From contig JAHFPK010000171.1 in NCBI GenBank assembly GCA_023266715.1, positions 1 to 6,190 of the forward strand: 6,190 bases of DNA. The letters are read 5' to 3'. Below, in pieces: positions 4,617 through 6,190 of this stretch (the first letter of the stretch is position 1; the number at the start of each line of letters is the position of its first letter). The notes below the pieces were generated by a model. It was not told where the DNA came from and searched no databases. It saw only the letters and a list, made by a program, of their open reading frames with translations. Origin of the DNA: Hyphomicrobiales bacterium (lineage in GTDB: Bacteria > Pseudomonadota > Alphaproteobacteria > Rhizobiales > Aestuariivirgaceae). Both the position numbers and the translations under genes were made by a program.

Positions 4617-6190
4617 TCAAACCGTTTGCAAATCAGATTTTATTTCATTAAATGCACTTTCCCAATCACCGTCTGCGCCCTGCCTGTACAACGTCGCAGA
4701 AGAATACCACGGACTGTCCTTTCTATTTAGTTGCCAACGCCATTCTGGCGCTGTGTGGGGAAGCAGTATTCTTACGTCTTTTCCGAGTGCGCCAGCCATA
4801 TGCACAGTTGTGTTGTCAACAGACACCACAACATCGCATGCCTGTATCAAAGAAGCCAATCCATCCAAATCATTGAAATTATCAACCTGACCGCAGCTTA
4901 AGACGTCAATGCCGAGTTCAGCTTTTGCCTTGATTAACTCTTCCCCAGTATCGCCATATTGCAGGCTTACAAATTCATATTTCCCCATAAAGAGGAGCCT
5001 TAGGAAGCTATTGAGCATTAGGCTTCTACTTTCGCCAGTTTTCTCATTCTTGCTTCGCCAACTGATTCCACAAATTTTATGACGATTCTTGTTAGACAGA
5101 AAGCTTTTGATTTCGTTGGTTCTCTCGCTGTCAGCAATCAAGTATCCAAAGCGCGACTCGATGAAACTCGCTTCGTCATTTCTCAAATACTTTGCGATGC
5201 TTCCGATAGGTAATTGCTGGTCGTAAAGTTCTTGAGGAACTACAGAATTTTTTGGAAAAAATGTCACGTCCTGTGAAATTGAGCGCGAAAACAGGGGAAT
5301 AAGCCTTGCATCAACCTGGACAATTAGTTTGGCACATAAATTTCGAAATTCCGAGATAAGGGATGCAAACATTATCTCATCACCAACACCCTGCTCAGCC
5401 CAAACAAGTACGTTTTTGCGGTGTTCCAAATTGAACGGAGGTTTATCGGGAAAGGGCGGTTTCTGTGTAAGTTCTTTCTGTTTCCACCGCCAATCGTACA
5501 GCTTCCATCCCTCACTTAATTTCCCCTGAAGCAGAAGGCATAGTGATTTATTCAAGTATACTTCCGCATAATCAGGCTTTAGCGCAATTGCCCTGTCATA
5601 ACTCGCAAGCGCCTCATCAAGGCGCTTGAGGTCTTGAAGAGCGCGGCCACGATTGCTGTAAGCCTCCGGATAATCAGGCTTAATAGCAATCGCCCTGTTG
5701 TAACTGGCTAGCGCTTCATCCAAACGCCTCAGTTCTTTAAGTGCAATCCCACGATTGATATAAGCCTCTGCATAATCAGGTTTAAGAGCAATCGCTTTGT
5801 CGCAACTGACGAGCACATCTTCATAACGCCTAAGCTCTTTGAGCGCAATGCCGCGATTATTATATGCTTCGGCAAATTCAGGCTTAAGCAGTATTGCCTT
5901 GTCATTGCTGGCAAGCGCGTCCTCAAAGCGGAAAAGTTCCAGGAGCACGATGCCGCGATTGTAATATGCCTCGGCGTAGTTACGCTTCAGTAATATCGCC
6001 TTGTCGTAGCTGGCAAGCGCATCCCCGTGGCGTTTAAGCTCTTTGAGCGCAATTCCGCGATTATAATATGCCTCTGCATTTCTTGGGTCTATTTTTATAG
6101 CTTTTGAAATCAACTCTACTGCACGCTCAAACTGCCCGGTCTGAGCACAAATTACGCCGAGCAAATGAAGTGCGCCAAAATGCTTTCGAT
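4617..6190 (-). CDS. TPR protein with C-terminal family-9-like glycosyltransferase domain (5' end outside window)
   Basis: Probably transfers a sugar to a polysaccharide or protein in the cytosol; donor and acceptor are unknown. The visible protein has 523 residues and no start: the frame stays open to the window edge through the segment ALHLLGV, typical of an internal helix, so the TTG at 6164 is not a start. Counting from that Leu, residues 12-28 end one TPR, five full 34-residue TPRs follow (29-198, consensus AEAY-NRG-ALKELRR--EALASYDKAIALKPD), and a last degenerate one leads to a YDWRW linker (223-227). The C-terminal GT-B-like part shows WAEQGVGDEIMF (255-266), GISWRSKN (366-373), SVDNTTVHMAGALG (448-461) and EWRW/WYSS (474-489), as in TPR-linked heptosyltransferase-like proteins. 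The TGA stop at 4617-4619 follows a normal C-terminus. The neighbouring sulfotransferase remnant points to glycan modification. Confidence 0.85.
   Translation of the reverse strand, partial: RKHFGALHLLGVICAQTGQFERAVELISKAIKIDPRNAEAYYNRGIALKELKRHGDALASYDKAILLKRNYAEAYYNRGIVLLELFRFEDALASNDKAILLKPEFAEAYNNRGIALKELRRYEDVLVSCDKAIALKPDYAEAYINRGIALKELRRLDEALASYNRAIAIKPDYPEAYSNRGRALQDLKRLDEALASYDRAIALKPDYAEVYLNKSLCLLLQGKLSEGWKLYDWRWKQKELTQKPPFPDKPPFNLEHRKNVLVWAEQGVGDEIMFASLISEFRNLCAKLIVQVDARLIPLFSRSISQDVTFFPKNSVVPQELYDQQLPIGSIAKYLRNDEASFIESRFGYLIADSERTNEIKSFLSNKNRHKICGISWRSKNEKTGESRSLMLNSFLRLLFMGKYEFVSLQYGDTGEELIKAKAELGIDVLSCGQVDNFNDLDGLASLIQACDVVVSVDNTTVHMAGALGKDVRILLPHTAPEWRWQLNRKDSPWYSSATLYRQGADGDWESAFNEIKSDLQTV
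5571..6080 (-). repeat. Five tandem 102-bp repeats encoding TPR units
   Basis: Five in-frame units of exactly 102 bases encode the full TPRs. The register is visible in the recurring GATT (minus-strand Asn-Arg codons) at 5651, 5753, 5855, 5957 and 6059, each 102 bases apart. Long blocks such as TCTTTGAGCGCAAT and AATCAGG recur between units, while codons within units also differ. Degenerate units flank the array on both sides. Such arrays can gain or lose units by recombination. Confidence 0.88.

Noticed and set aside
4546..4890. Plus-strand frame near the end of the TPR gene
   Set aside because: Most of it is antisense to conserved GT-B-like motifs on the minus strand, and it lacks protein family features.
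5571..6080. The regular 102-bp repeats as a CRISPR or minisatellite array
   Set aside because: Units are contiguous with no spacers and translate in frame to canonical 34-residue TPRs.
6162..6164. TTG as the start of the TPR-glycosyltransferase
   Set aside because: Eight further in-frame codons upstream continue a typical TPR helix; the gene is cut by the window edge.

Overview
The window looks like a chromosomal segment of an alphaproteobacterium, probably of the rhizobial order (Hyphomicrobiales). The evidence is a double-length alphaproteobacterial-type dCTP deaminase, an ApaG, an ArgE and an Hsp33 with the CxC/CxxC zinc site, all close together. The order assignment rests on remembered gene neighbourhoods and is an inference.

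The window splits into two halves at a tRNA gene. The left half (1-3604) is GC-rich, tightly packed and housekeeping: the 3' part of hslO (Hsp33 redox chaperone, +), then on the minus strand apaG followed by argE as a likely two-gene operon whose end overlaps hslO, then dcd (+) divergent from apaG, then a tRNA-Gly with a CCC anticodon. A dyad and a possible tRNA promoter share the short dcd-tRNA gap.

The right half (3605-6190) is visibly AT-richer and loosely packed, and holds genes of surface-glycan type, both on the minus strand. One is a decayed sulfotransferase, with its PAPS-binding motifs intact but an in-frame TAA and a late frameshift. The other is a large protein with an array of 34-residue TPRs and a C-terminal GT-B/family-9-like glycosyltransferase domain, whose 5' end lies beyond the window. 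The change of composition right at the 3' end of a tRNA gene suggests an island inserted there. No integrase and no second attachment-site copy is visible, so this remains an inference.

Functionally, the left half covers stress protection (Hsp33), arginine synthesis (ArgE), a conserved protein linked to divalent cation resistance (ApaG), dUTP/dTTP supply (Dcd) and Gly-tRNA. The right half would have acted on polysaccharides or glycoproteins. I found no CRISPR array, transposase, phage gene or recognisably new system. The most informative oddities are the tRNA-edge composition break, the broken sulfotransferase and the nearly regular 102-bp repeat array.
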